From Nemertoderma westbladi (taxonomy: Eukaryota; Xenacoelomorpha; Nemertodermatida; Nemertodermatidae): a stretch of DNA of 64,000 nt. How positions within the stretch are numbered: position 1 is the stretch's first letter; each line of letters begins with the position of its first letter. The notes under the pieces were generated by a model that was given only the letters and a program-made list of their open reading frames with translations, ran no database searches and was not told the origin of the DNA. This document shows, piece by piece, positions 21,481-33,720 of this stretch. The position numbers and the translations under genes were made by a program. Location: positions 1-64,000 of the forward strand of contig JAUCBJ010009157.1 of NCBI GenBank assembly GCA_032718475.1, in the 5' to 3' direction.

Positions 21481-21783
21481 ATGTTTTTTTATACTGTGAT
21501 CGCCATTGTAATGGATACAGCTGCTGGTGACGATGGAACTACCTCCTCAACTCCGACAACCACGACTACAGTTTGGTTTTCAGTACTCGACTTCACCCAA
21601 CCACTTATTTATTTATTAATTATGGGGATTGTTGGCATCTTCGCTATCTTCGTTCGTATTTACTACTGCCGTCGCGCTCGACGTCGTCAACGCAGACACG
21701 AACGAGCGCAACGAGGTCAAGCTGAGATGAGAATGACGTCTGATAACAATAACAAAGATTTCGAATACGATGACGAGGAATAA
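21481..21783 (+). CDS. Small single-pass membrane protein, function unknown
   Basis: A 100-residue single-exon ORF. From the ATG at 21481 it has a short hydrophobic start, then a Thr/Ser-rich stretch (about 18-30), a strong hydrophobic segment at about 39-60 (PLIYLLIMGIVGIFAIF), a very basic juxtamembrane block (CRRARRRQRRHERAQR, about 63-78) and an acidic end (FEYDDEE). By the positive-inside rule the C-terminus would be cytosolic. A second ATG (Met11) could be the true start, removing the first hydrophobic stretch. I do not recognise the family. The layout resembles the protein at 8387-8821 but without its cysteines. Coding status rests on composition only. Confidence 0.5.
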   Translation: MFFYTVIAIVMDTAAGDDGTTSSTPTTTTTVWFSVLDFTQPLIYLLIMGIVGIFAIFVRIYYCRRARRRQRRHERAQRGQAEMRMTSDNNNKDFEYDDEE

Positions 21784-22751
21784 ACTTAATACAAAACTAT
21801 TAATATCCAAATCCACAGATCTTCTATTTGTATTTTATATATTTATTAACAATTAATTAATAATACTGAATGGTTATAAAGTAATAACATTTAATACTAA
21901 AACCGTGGTCGAAAATATGCGAAGATGTCAAAATGGTGTAGAGAATACCATAAAGCGAAAAGAAGGGAAATAAATAAATTCATTAGTCTCCCGTGCTATT
22001 GAGGAGGAGTTGGTTTCTATTCCAACTGACCTATTCCGCTCGAGCCCTCTTGGCTCGATGGGCCAAGCAGTTTGAGTTAGATGTAGACTACTAGACAGGA
22101 ACTTTCGGGTTGCCACTGTATTTCTCGCACAACCATCGCTTTACTTTACTAAATTGAAAATTATTTTGACACTTAAAATGATGTTTGTTTATTATTTATG
22201 TTCATTGGCTTCCTTCCATGGGTCCTGTGCAATTTCTAATGAATAATGATTGATATTAAACTTAAGTTTATTAACGAATAAATATTTTTAAATCTAGTTA
22301 CCGGGTATTCGGTTTATTGTATACAAGGAAACATCAAATAATTATTAGCACAAACAGTTAAAAAATACATTCGTAAAGTTACAGGGTGTCGTGTTGCTAG
22401 GCGAAACAAACACTGGCACAACTGAAATTGAAAGTATTTATTCACTCCAAATTTACATAATAATTATTATTAACAAACACAATTGTTTTTGTCTAAAATA
22501 TAATCTGCTACACCAACCAACCACACTATAATGTATCGTTTATCTGATTTAACTTTCTTAAGGAAAGAGTTTACCAGCAAAAACGGGGATAATGGCTAGA
22601 TTACACAAAATTGCAAAAGTCTTTACTGAGTTGAATATATTTCTGATAATATTTGATAAAATACATCCACCAACCACACCAGAGGTTCCCCATCCCCACC
22701 AACACAACCCAAATCTATTGACTAAACGGTCAAACTGCAGTCAAAGTGGGG
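21784..22751. other. Intergenic, no gene seen
   Basis: AT-rich spacer between the small membrane-protein gene and the 3' end of SARS1. On the minus strand an AATAAA at about 22442-22437 lies some 310 bases beyond the SARS1 stop and could be its poly(A) signal. Confidence 0.45.
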
Positions 22752-24191
22752 TTATTTGTTTGTGTCGATAGGAGCCGGTTTTACGAAAGGAATCATCTTC
22801 TTATACCGTTCGGGTAGAAACGGAGCCAAAGCGGGGGGTATGAGAACCCCGGTGTCAGTTTGGTAGTTCTCTAGGATCGCGCAGACGACGCGAGTAGAAG
22901 CGCACATGGTGGCGTTGAGCATGTGGACGTAGGTGACCGAGCCGTCCAACTGTTTGGTCTGGCCGTAACGGATGCGCAGTCTGCGACTCTGGTAGTCGGT
23001 GCAGTTGGAACAGGAGACCAACTCCCGGAAGGAACGACTCCCGGGGAACCAGCCCTCCAGGTCGTACTTCATAGCGGCCGCGTTGTTCAGCTCCCCGGAG
23101 ACGATCGATACTACGCGATACGGGATCCCGAGAGCGACGTAAAACCCTTCCGCGATCGACATCATCTCGTGGAACGACTTCCAGCTCTCGGACGGGGCCG
23201 TGACCAGGAACTGTTCCACCTTGTGGAACTGATGGACGCGGAAGATACCGCGCGTGTCCCGCCCGTGGGAGCCGACTTCCTGCCGGAAACACGCCGACAT
23301 CCCGGCGTACCGGAGCGGCAAGGACTCCGCAGACAACCACTCGTCCCGATGGTACGCCGCTATTGGCTGCTCGCTCGTAGCGATCAGGTATTTCTCCTCC
23401 GTTCCAACCTCATCCCGATTCTCGGAACCTTTGCCGATTACCTTATAAAGTTCGTCATCGAACTGACTCAGTTGCGCAACTTCCTGCATCACCTCTTTCT
23501 TCATGAAGTAGGGAGTGAGAAGCGCCGTGTAGTCGCTGTTAAGTAGAGATTGCAATGCGTATTGGATAACAGCTTGTTCTAGAAACACAGCGGCGCCTTT
23601 TAAGAAGTAACCGCGACTACCGGAGACCATGGCTCCTTTGTCGCCGTCGAAACCGTCTATCATTACAATGAGGTCGACGTGACTGTAGGTTTTAGTGACC
23701 GAGGCATCGCCGTGAACCCTAATGACCTCGTTGTTGTCCTCGTTGTCGTGGACAACCACCGACGGGTGTACGAGATTGCCAATCTCCCGGAGCTCGGAGT
23801 TGCGTTGTTTCTCCGTGGATTCGAGATCCAGGACCCCCTTTTCGGAAGCCGCGTCGATTAATAATTTTACTTTCTTTATTTGGTTCACAGTTAGTTCGCT
23901 GAGTCTCTCTTTCGTTAGACCTTGTAGGTCATCCACCACTGCTTCGGGCACAGCGTCACCTTCCGCCCCCACTGCCTCTTTCTTCTTCATCTTCTCCCCT
24001 ATCGCTTTGCTACATATCGACTTGAGTTTGTTCCAGTTATCCTGTTGGAAACGCAACTTCCTCCACCGCTGATCGGCCTCTATGACTCGGTCCACCGCCG
24101 ATACGTCCTTGTAACGTCGTCGTTGATTCTCTCGCAGTTTCTCGGGGTCGTTCCCCTTATCTTCTCGGAAAAGATCGAGGTCTAATACCAT
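22752..24191 (-). CDS. SARS1: Seryl-tRNA synthetase, cytosolic
   Basis: A 479-residue single-exon class II aminoacyl-tRNA synthetase that charges tRNA-Ser (and tRNA-Sec) with serine in the cytosol. The start [11 protein letters not shown] is the animal cytosolic SerRS N-terminus, and the minus-strand ATG has a strong context (A at -3, G at +4). Residues about 10-125 form the tRNA-binding helical arm. The core carries ATSEQP (271-276, serine binding), motif 2 within [20 protein letters not shown] (301-320), [20 protein letters not shown] (388-407) and motif 3 around [18 protein letters not shown] (426-443). It ends [11 protein letters not shown], where vertebrate enzymes continue into a C-terminal extension with a nuclear localisation signal; the absence of that extension is normal for non-vertebrates. 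A lack of introns is unusual for an animal gene. Confidence 0.96.
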   Translation of the reverse strand: MVLDLDLFREDKGNDPEKLRENQRRRYKDVSAVDRVIEADQRWRKLRFQQDNWNKLKSICSKAIGEKMKKKEAVGAEGDAVPEAVVDDLQGLTKERLSELTVNQIKKVKLLIDAASEKGVLDLESTEKQRNSELREIGNLVHPSVVVHDNEDNNEVIRVHGDASVTKTYSHVDLIVMIDGFDGDKGAMVSGSRGYFLKGAAVFLEQAVIQYALQSLLNSDYTALLTPYFMKKEVMQEVAQLSQFDDELYKVIGKGSENRDEVGTEEKYLIATSEQPIAAYHRDEWLSAESLPLRYAGMSACFRQEVGSHGRDTRGIFRVHQFHKVEQFLVTAPSESWKSFHEMMSIAEGFYVALGIPYRVVSIVSGELNNAAAMKYDLEGWFPGSRSFRELVSCSNCTDYQSRRLRIRYGQTKQLDGSVTYVHMLNATMCASTRVVCAILENYQTDTGVLIPPALAPFLPERYKKMIPFVKPAPIDTNK

Positions 24192-24560
24192 GGTTTTGGC
24201 TGTTGGGTCACAGGCTACCGGGATCTGGATCCTACTTCATAAACTAGGCCTACAATAATCTGATAATACAGCAATAAATCTATAATGTAGTAATGTACCA
24301 CTCAGCCACTGTAAAGAATTCAATTGTTCGTAAAAACAACGCAGCAAAGTCTGAAAGTGCAACCAATCATGGTAGGAAATAATTGGCTTCCTGCAAAACA
24401 CACAACCAACAGCGCAACACTGCAACAGCTCTATAACCAATGGGCAGCATTGGCGCAACAGCGCAACAACCTAAGGTTGGTTTATACATTCCACCCCTAT
24501 TCCATTGGCTTGTACATTCTGTTGCGTTCTATGACATTCCATTTTCTGTAGCGCCGATGG
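24192..24560 (-). promoter_or_regulatory. Probable SARS1 promoter region with CCAAT boxes
   Basis: Upstream of the SARS1 start are three CCAAT/ATTGG pentamers (24363-24367, 24437-24441, 24504-24508) among repeated GCGCAACA motifs (GGCGCAACAG occurs more than once). Position and motifs suit a TATA-less housekeeping promoter. This is inference from sequence only. Confidence 0.35.
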
Positions 24561-27138
24561 CGCAACAGACTGACAGAGTAATAAATAAAGCAAGGTACTG
24601 CAGTACTGTACGTTCGAAAAGGGATGCGACCTACAACAATCCTAGTACCAATATGGAACTCACTTCCCAGTGACGTTATCGAATCAGTTTAAGTGTTAAT
24701 AAAGTCCTTTTGTGACAAACTTAAAATTTGTAATTTATCTGTTTATTAACACAGTATTAGAACATTGCCATTTCAATAGATTCTATTAATTAGGACGCAT
24801 GATCATTCATTTATTTTTAGTTTCTACTCAGTATGCATAAACTTTTGTCCTTATAAAACATAACATGTTTTTATAGAAGAGTGAACAGTTTATTGATGAC
24901 GTGGTTATTTGTAATTATTGCCGTTTCTAATTCAGTGTATTTAAATGTAAATTGTTGATTTCGTTAGTTATTTATTTTTATTTTATAATTTTAATAAAAA
25001 GAGAGTTCAATTCAATTCAATCCAATGCAGAGCTATACCGAGCTAAAACCGTCCTACTGTCCTGCCTATACCAATAAACTATAGTGATGCCATAGAGCTA
25101 TAACGACATATACCGGGCTAATAACGACCTACGCCATAGAGTGTAGCTTTATTCGAAATATTTCACGATAAACGAAGTGTATTATTTTGAAGTAATTACT
25201 GGAATACAATATGTACTACAAAATTCATATGTCTCCAAGCGGCCAGGGGAATGTCGACGCAAATAACGCCTGATTACTCCCAAAAATAACAGTGTAACCT
25301 GGTTTATTACGACAGAATATTAGGCCTAAATAAAATAAATAATAATTATTGCGACAAAGTACCGTATATACCCCGTGTTTTCAGAATTAACTTATTTCTG
25401 AGATTGAAATCCCCCTTACAGCTGTCACACTCCTTTGCCTTTGATTCCTTAGCGCGACGCGAATGAATTCTACTTGTTCGTCAACTTCAATAATTGATGA
25501 CTGGTTAAGGTTCGATTGTAATGTTCTGGAAATATCTTAGTCAGGCATGTTATCGGCAATTAGTACTTGACATGACACACACACTGCACTGCTGCACACG
25601 ACTGTACATACACTGTACTGCGCTGTATGCAGACATACCATACATCTGTACAATGTATCAAAGAGTCTGCCTGTGCGTTGCCAACACTACAGCTCAGCTG
25701 ATCAATAACCAGTATTTTCATGTATTTGTAGGCCTAACTTACACCATTTTGGTCCAAAATACTTCGAAATTATTATTATGATCGATTTATACCGGTACTG
25801 CATGTTTAATTGGTGTTTCAAAATCGGAAAACCATGTGTAATGAAAGTTCGATATCTCCAAGTATTTTTTTTATGAATTTTTCAACTTCAAAACCCTACT
25901 ACTTGTACAATTGTTGAGCAATTAGTCTGAAAATTTATGTGGGTGTCTACATAGCCACCCCGCATAAAAGTATCAGACAACTTTGGGAAATTTTTTGTGA
26001 ATAAAATTTAATACTAGGCCTATACTACAGTATATACTCTATACTCGAGCGCATCAGGGCGCAAGGATCTGGTCAAACCGGCATTTATTTATTTTTTATT
26101 TAATACAGAATGCGGTCGTGTCGTATAGCGAACGGAATGTTTGACTACTCGAGGCAGCTACATAGATATGAATCACCATTATTCTTCCTTCGTACACCAT
26201 GATGATGGTTGGGACTGGAATCGTGAGTTTGGACTATTCTTACTACTGTATAATTATAGATTGTCAATGATTTGAGATCTGGCAAGGGAAAGGATATCAT
26301 GGCATTGCGACATAAAACGACGTATCCCAGCGTGATTCGAGTTATCTCGTGGTTGTTGTAACATAATACTCAGAGCTGATTGGAGCGGAATACTCGGGCA
26401 TTCTCTCACTCTCAATATGAGTCTAACTATTGAATTGTACGCTTCACTGCGACAGGGGAAGTGTCTCTGTTATGTTATGTAGTGTAGAGTATCATTACTG
26501 ACATAGTTGCCCAGACAAAGCCGATTTCGAAGTTGCTTCCTATAGTGAATGTCAATAGTTTCTATGTGGCTTGAGGTTATTGAGCCGACAATAAATTTAA
26601 TTTGATTTAATTTAATTTTTAATAAAATGACGAATTGACGGTACTGCTATTGATTTCCACAGAGTAATAACACCAGTGGGGCCTTCGTGCAGCAAAAGCT
26701 GCAAGCCATCTTAGCAAACAATTATAATTAAACTATGGCTAGTTATATATTGACTTCTGACAATTATGGCTTCCGACAAACATACACACAGACTTTTAGA
26801 AAACAACCGTAGTATAATTATAACAGTTCGCTGATGGCTCGCAGTTTTGACTCGCCCCACAGTACGCAAAATTTAATGAGCGAACGGTCCAGGATTGTTT
26901 GATGAAATTGGCATAGATGATACAGTAGATAGCCTACCATCCTGATACACAGTTCCAGAGCATCAGTTACACTTATTGTTATTACTGCTCCAAGGAACTT
27001 GATTGCGTCACTCTCGTGAATTAAGTTGGAGTTCTCATTTATTAGTGATTGTATTGTCGACGTACAGTATGTATCCATTTTGTCTTTGAGGATTCTATAG
27101 TTAGGTTCAGTTTTCTGCTTTCATTTAAAACTACCTTA
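24561..27138. other. Intergenic, no gene recognised
   Basis: About 2.6 kb of AT-rich DNA. Short ORFs here (for example 25521-25781 and 26818-27078 on the minus strand) have no recognisable domain or coding bias. Degenerate GAGCTATACCG-type repeats occur at 25028-25140, resembling 20457-20610, and a stretch near 25265-25310 resembles part of the GRHPR intron (about 6420-6470), probably an old dispersed repeat. Confidence 0.45.
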
Positions 27139-27690
27139 TTAGGAACCGAGAGGTTCATTACTGTAAGAATTGTTCGCTGATTGATTGATTGACTGGCTGA
27201 TCTACAGCCAAAACTACTCTAACGATTTTGATGAAATTTTCACAGCCCTGCTGAATGACTATTAGGTATACAGTGTATCAGCTACATTAATGCCAACATT
27301 AATACTGTGGAGGCTGTATGCTTATAAGGTGGAATGTTTACTCAGCCTTATACTGATACTCTGAGCGATAGCCAAGTTACAGAGTTGGATCATTCTCTGA
27401 CCATAGGCAAAGACATGAAATCTTTTAATAAATATACTTTTTCCATGTTTTTTTTTCTGACCAAAAATTTCAAAAAAAAAATTTTTGTAGCCAGTACTGC
27501 CAATCGATTCAACATCAAAAATAACGCAAAAAAATTTTTTTGCAAAATTTTAAATTACTGTAAATTTTTGGCGACTGGGGGGGGGGTCAATTTTTTTCGA
27601 TCCGCTATAACTCCGGAACGCTTTGTCCAAATTCGATGGGGTTTTCATTTTTCAACTTAATTCGATGTCCTCTTTCAGCCTATCCATGTT
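27139..27690 (+). mobile_element. Helentron-like element, 5' part (unit 0, type A)
   Basis: Starts TTAGGAACCGAGAGGTTC after an A, the same 5' terminus as the array units from 35145 on, followed by the CTGA/TTGA microsatellite, the ACTACTCTAACGATTTTGATG block and the G-tract/ATCCGCTATAACTCC block. It departs from the other units at about 27700. No matching 3' terminus (hairpin plus CTAG) is visible before 35144, so it is either truncated or has its centre replaced by the satellites that follow. Confidence 0.65.
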
Positions 27691-27814
27691 TCGAAACCCC
27701 AAACAAAATTATGACAAAATTGACAAAATTATTGACAAAATTATGGCTAATTTTGGGAAGGGCTTTTGTGTTGGCAATCCAATTTAAATGAAAGGTGTTC
27801 TTCGGATAATTTGA

Positions 27815-28015
27815 ATTAATAACGAGTGCCCTACATAACGGCGCAGTGCACTTAATAACAAGTGCACTACATAACGGCGCAGTGCACTTAATAACGAGTG
27901 CACTTCATAACGGTGCAGTGCACTTTATAACGGCGCAGTGCACTTCATAATAAAGGTGTAGTGCACTTCATAAAGGTGGTAGAAGTGCACTTCATAACCA
28001 TTGCGGTGCACTTAA
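27815..28015. repeat. Tandem repeat with AGTGCACT palindromes, about 38-bp unit
   Basis: Repeated ATAACGGCGCAGTGCACTT and ATAACGAGTGCAC blocks alternate head to tail for about 200 bases, each holding a GTGCAC palindrome. Confidence 0.75.
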
Positions 28016-29698
28016 TGTTATATGCTGTATTTTATGTTATATGCTATAGTACATGCTATGCTATATGCTATACGCTATATGCATTATGCTATTGCTATAT
28101 GTCATATGCTATATGTTATATGTTATGCTATATGCCATGTTATGCTATATGCTATGGTATATACAATGTTATATGCTATATGTTATGTTATATGATATAG
28201 TACATGCTATGTTATATGCTATATGCTATATGCTATACGTCATATGCTATATGTTATGGTATATGCCATGTTATGCTATATGCTATGCTATATGCTATGC
28301 TATATGCTATGCTATATGCTATGCTATATGCTATGCTATATGCTATGCTATATGCTATGCTATATGCTATGCTATATGCTATGCTATATGCTATGCTATA
28401 TGCTATGCTATATGCTATGCTATATGCTATGCTATATGCTATGCTATATGCTATGCTATATGCTATGCTATATGCTATGCTATATGCTATGCTATATGCT
28501 ATGCTATATGCTATGCTATATGCTATGCTATATGCTATGCTATATGCTATGCTATATGCTATGCTATATGCTATGCTATATGCTATGCTATATGCTATGC
28601 TATATGCTATGCTATATGCTATGCTATATGCTATGCTATATGCTATGCTATATGCTATGCTATGCTATGCTATATGCTATGTTATATGCTATGCTATATG
28701 CTATGCTATATGCTATGCTATATGCTATGCTATATGCTATGCTATATGCTATGCTATATGCTATGCTATATGCTATGCTATATGCTATGCTATATGCTAT
28801 GCTATATGCTATGCTATATGCTATGCTATATGCTATGCTATATGCTATGCTATATGCTATGCTATATGCTATGCTATATGCTATGCTATATGCTATGCTA
28901 TATGCTATGCTATATGCTATGCTATATGCTATGCTATATGCTATGCTATATGCTATGCTATATGCTATGCTATATGCTATGCTATATGCTATGCTATATG
29001 CTATGCTATATGCTATGCTATATGCTATGCTATATGCTATGCTATATGCTATGCTATATGCTATGCTATATGCTATGCTATATGCTATGCTATATGCTAT
29101 GCTATATGCTATGCTATATGCTATGCTATATGCTATGCTATATGCTATGCTATATGCTATGCTATATGCTATGCTATATGCTATGCTATATGCTATGCTA
29201 TATGCTATGCTATATGCTATGCTATATGCTATGCTATATGCTATGCTATATGCTATGCTATATGCTATGCTATATGCTATGCTAAATGCTATGCTAAATG
29301 CTATGCTATATGCTATGCTATATGCTATGCTATATGCTATGCTATATGCTATGCTATATGCTATGCTATATGCTATGCTATATGCTATGCTGTATGCTAT
29401 GCTATATGCTATGCTATATGCTATGCTATATGCTATGCTATATGCTATGCTATATGCTATGCTATATGCTATGCTATATGCAATGCTATATGCTATGCTA
29501 TATGCTATGCTATATACAATGTTATATGCTATATGTTATGTTATATGATATAGTATATGCTATGCTATATGCTATGATATATGCTATAGTACATGCTATG
29601 CTATATGCTATATGCTATATGCTATATGGTATATGCTATATGCTATGCTATATGCTATGCTATATGCTATATGTCATATCCTATATGCTATATGCTAT
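28016..29698. repeat. 12-bp satellite (TATGCTATGCTA)n
   Basis: About 1.7 kb. The centre (about 28266-29510) is a nearly perfect array of the 12-mer GCTATATGCTAT; both flanks are irregular TATGC/ATGTTA mixtures. The unit has a multiple of three bases and no plus-strand stop, so all three forward frames stay open; those ORFs are artefacts of the repeat. Confidence 0.95.
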
Positions 29699-32600
29699 TT
29701 TCGAATTGACTAACTTTCGAATTAACATTTTGACATGTCATTATGTCAAATGTCACTTTCGAATTGACATTTTGACATGTCATTTTGCCAAAATGTCACT
29801 TTCGAATTGACATTTTGACATGTCATTGTGTCAAAATTTCATTTTCAAATTGTCATTTTCAATGTCATTTTGTCAAAATATCACTTTCGAATTGACATTT
29901 TGACATGTCATTTGGCCAAAATGTAACTTTCGAATTGACATTTTGACATGTTATTTTGCCAAAATGTCAATGTGTCAATATGTCACTTTCAAATTGACAG
30001 TTTTACATGTCATTTTGTCAAAATGTCACCTTCAAATTGACATTTCGACATGTGATTTTGCCAAAATGTCACTTTCGAATTGACATTTTGACATGTCATT
30101 TTGCCAATATGTCATTTTCAAGTTGACATTTTGACATGTCATTTTGCCAAAATGTCACTTTCAAATTGACATTTCGACATGTCATTTTGCCAAAATGTCA
30201 CTTTCGAATTGACGTTTCGACATGTCATTTTGCTAAAATGTCAATGTGTCAATATGTCACTTTCAAATTGACAGTTTGACATGTCATTTTGTCAAAATGT
30301 CACCTTCAAATTGACATTTCGACATGTGATTTTGCCAAAATGTCACTTTCGAATTGACATTTTGACATGTCATTTTGCCAATATGTCATTTTCAAGTTGA
30401 CATTTGACATGTCATTTTGTCAAAATGTCATTTTGTCAAAATGTCATTTTGTCAAAATGTCACTTTCAAATTGACATTTGGACATTTCATTTTGCCAAAA
30501 TGTCACTACTTTCAAGTTGACATTTGACATGTTATTTTGCCAAAATGTCACTTTCAAGTTGACATTTGACATGTGATTTTGCCAAAATGTCACTTTCAAA
30601 TTGACATTTTGACATTTGATTTTGCCAAAATGTCACTTTCGAATTGACATTTTGACATGTCATTTTGCCAAAATGTCAGATTCAAATTGATATTTTGACA
30701 TGTAATTTTGCCAAAATGTCACTTTCGAATTGACATTTTGACCTGACATGTCACTTTGCCAAAATGTCAGTTTCAAATTGACATTTTGACATGTCATTTT
30801 GCCAAAATGTCACTTTCAAATTGACATTTTGACATGTCATTTTGACAAAATGTCACTTTCGAATTGACATTTTGACATGTCATTTTGCCAAAATGTCACT
30901 TTCAAATTGACATTTTGACATGTCATTTTGCTAAAATGTCACTTTCGAATTGACATTTTGACCTGACATGTCATTTTGCCAAAATGTCAGTTTCAAATAG
31001 ACATTTTGACATGTCATTTTGCCAAAATGTCACTTTCGAATTGATATTTTGACATGTCATTTTGCCAAAATGTCAATGTGTCAATATGTCACTTTCAAAT
31101 TGACATTTTGACATGTTATTTTGCCAAAATATCACTTTCAAGTTGACATTTGACATGTGATTTTGTCAAAATGTCACTTTCAAATTGACATTTTGACATG
31201 TGATTTTGCCAAAATGTCACTTTCAAATTGACATTTTGACATGTTATTTTGCAAAAATATCACTTTCAAGTTGACATTTTGACATGTCATTTTGCCAAAA
31301 TGTCACTTTCAAATTGACATTTTGACATGTCATTTTGCCAAAATGTCACTTTCAAATTGACATTTTGACATGTGATTTTGCCAAAATGTCACTTTCAAAT
31401 TGACATTTTGACATGTCATTTTGCCAAAATGTCACTTTCAAATTGACATTTTGACATGTCATTTTGCCAAAATGTCACTCTCAAATTGACATTTTGACAT
31501 GTCATTTTGCCAAAATGTCACTTTCGAATTGACATTTTGACATGTCATTTTGCCAAAATGTCACTCTCAAATTGACATTTTGACATGTCATTTTGTCAAA
31601 GTGTCACTTTCGAATTGACATTTTGACATGTCATTTTGCCAAAATGTCAATGTGTCAATATGTCACTTTCAAATTGACATTTTGACATGTGATTTTGCCA
31701 AAATGTCACTTTCAAATTGACATTTTGACATGTCATTTTGCCAAAATGTCAATGTGTCAATATGTCACTTTCGAATAGACATTTTGACATGTCATTTTGT
31801 CAAAATGTCACTCTCAAATTGACATTTTGACATGTCATTTTGCCAAAATGTCACTTTCAAATTGACTTTTGACATGTAATTTTCCCAAAATGTCACTTTC
31901 AAATTGACATTTTGACATGTCATTTTGCCAAAATGTCAATGTGTCAATATGTCACTTTCGAATAGACATTTTGACATGTCATTTTGTCAAAATGTCACTC
32001 TCAAATTGACATTTTGACATGTCATTTTGCCAAAATGTCACTTTCGAATTGACATTTTGACATGTCATTTTGCCAAAATGTCAATGTGTCAATATGTCAC
32101 TTTCAAATTGACATTTTGACATGTGATTTTGCCAAAATGTCACTTTCAAATTGACATTTTGACATGTCATTTTGCCAAAATGTCAATGTGTCAATATGTC
32201 ACTTTCGAATAGACATTTTGACATGTCATTTTGTCAAAATGTCATTTTCAAATTGACATTTTGACATGTCATTTTGCCAAAATGTCACTTTCAAATTGCC
32301 ATTTTGACATGTCATTTTGCCAAAATGTCACTTTCAAATTTACATTTTGACATGTTATTTTGCCAAAATGTCACTTTCAAATTGACATTTTGACATGTCA
32401 TTTTGCCAAAATGTCAATGTGTCAATATGTCACTTTCAAATTGACATTTTGACATGTGATATTGCCAAAATGTCACTTTCAAATTGACATTTTGACATGT
32501 CATTTTGCCAAAATGTCAATGTGTCAATATGTCTCTTTCGAATAGACATTTTGACATGTCATTTTGTCAAAATGTCACTCTCAAATTGACATTTTGACAT

Positions 32601-32722
32601 GTCATTTTGCCAAAATGTCACTTTCAAATTGACATTTCGACATGTCATTTTGCCAAAATGTCAATGTGTCAATATGTCTCTTTCGAATAGACATTTTGAC
32701 ATGTCATTTTGCCAAAATGTCA
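29699..32722. repeat. 43-bp satellite of potential hairpins, about 70 units
   Basis: Roughly 3 kb of a 43-bp unit with the core TTGACATTTTGACATGTCAT followed by TTTGCCAAAATGTCAC. Within each unit TGACATTTTG and CAAAATGTCA are inverted repeats around a GACATGTC palindrome, so every unit can form a hairpin. A variant with AATGTGTCAATATGTC inserted recurs (about 31070, 31650, 31750, 31935, 32085, 32190, 32415, 32517, 32660), giving a higher-order pattern toward the right end. Confidence 0.92.
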
Positions 32723-32724
32723 CA

Positions 32725-33720
32725 ATACAGTAACCGTTTTTACATATGATTGGTAGTTCTCGCGATATTTGGGTTCAAACACCACGTTTTTTGAAATTTT
32801 ACGAGATTAAAGGTATTTTTTCTTGAAAAAGCAGACATAACTTTTCTGAGTCCGTTTCTGTAACATTCAGAGAAAAGTTAACTTGTGATACTTCTTTTAG
32901 TGTTAAATTAACAGCAGATTCCAAAAACAGTAACCGTTTTTACATATGATTTGTAGTTCTCCCGATATTTGGGTTCAAACACAACGTTTTTTGAAATTTT
33001 ACGAGATTAAAGGTATTTTTTCTTGAAAAAGCAGACATAACTTTTCTGAGTCCGTTTCTGTAACATTCAGAGAAAAGTTAACTTGTGATACTTCTTTTAG
33101 TGTTAAATTAACAGCAGATTCCAAAAACAGTAACCGTTTTTACATATGATTTGTAGTTCTCCCGATATTTGGGTTCAAACACAACGTTTTTTGAAATTTT
33201 ACGTGATTAAAGGTATTTTTTCTTGAAAAAGCAGACATAACTTTTCTGAGTCCGTTTCTGTAACATTCAGAGAAAAGTTAACTTGTGATACTTATTTTAG
33301 TGTTAAATTAACAGTAGATTCCAAAAACAGTAACCGTTTTTACATATGATTTGTAGTTCTCCCGATATTTGGGTTCAAACACAACGTTTTTTGAAATTTT
33401 ACGTGATTAAAGGTATATTTTCTTGAAAAAGCAGACATAACTTTTCTGAGTCCGTTTCTGTAACATTCAGAGAAAAGTTAACTTGTGATACTTATTTTAG
33501 TGTTAAATTAACAGCAGATTCCAAATACAGTAACCGTTTTTACATATGATTTGTAGTTCTCCCGATATTTGGGTTCAAACACAACGTTTTTTGAAATTTT
33601 ACGAGATTAAAGGTATTTTTTCTTGAAAAAGCAGACATAACTATTCCCAGTCCGTTTCTGTGAGATTTAGAGAAAAGTTCACTTGTGATACTTTTTCTAG
33701 CGTGGAATTAGATGTAGATT
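32725..33720. repeat. 200-bp tandem repeat, five copies
   Basis: CAGTAACCGTTTTTACATATG starts recur with an exact 200-base period (blocks at about 32721, 32921, 33121, 33321, 33521). The first four are nearly identical. The fifth diverges in its second half, and a decayed remnant continues to about 33780. Confidence 0.93.

Noticed and set aside
22855-24072. ORFs overlapping SARS1 on both strands
   Set aside because: Shadows of the synthetase gene.
28053-29810. Very long ORFs in three forward frames (Met-Leu-Cys-Tyr or Ala-Ile-Cys-Tyr repeats)
   Set aside because: Consequence of a 12-bp satellite without stop codons on the plus strand; no start context, domain or composition of a real protein.
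29699-33720. Regular repeats that might suggest a CRISPR array
   Set aside because: Units are contiguous with no unique spacers, and the DNA is eukaryotic; these are satellites.
32725-33720. GGTTCAAAC-like motif in the 200-bp repeat as a Pol III B box
   Set aside because: Does not match the full B-box consensus and has no A box at proper distance; no tRNA fold. I found no convincing tRNA or rRNA gene in the window.
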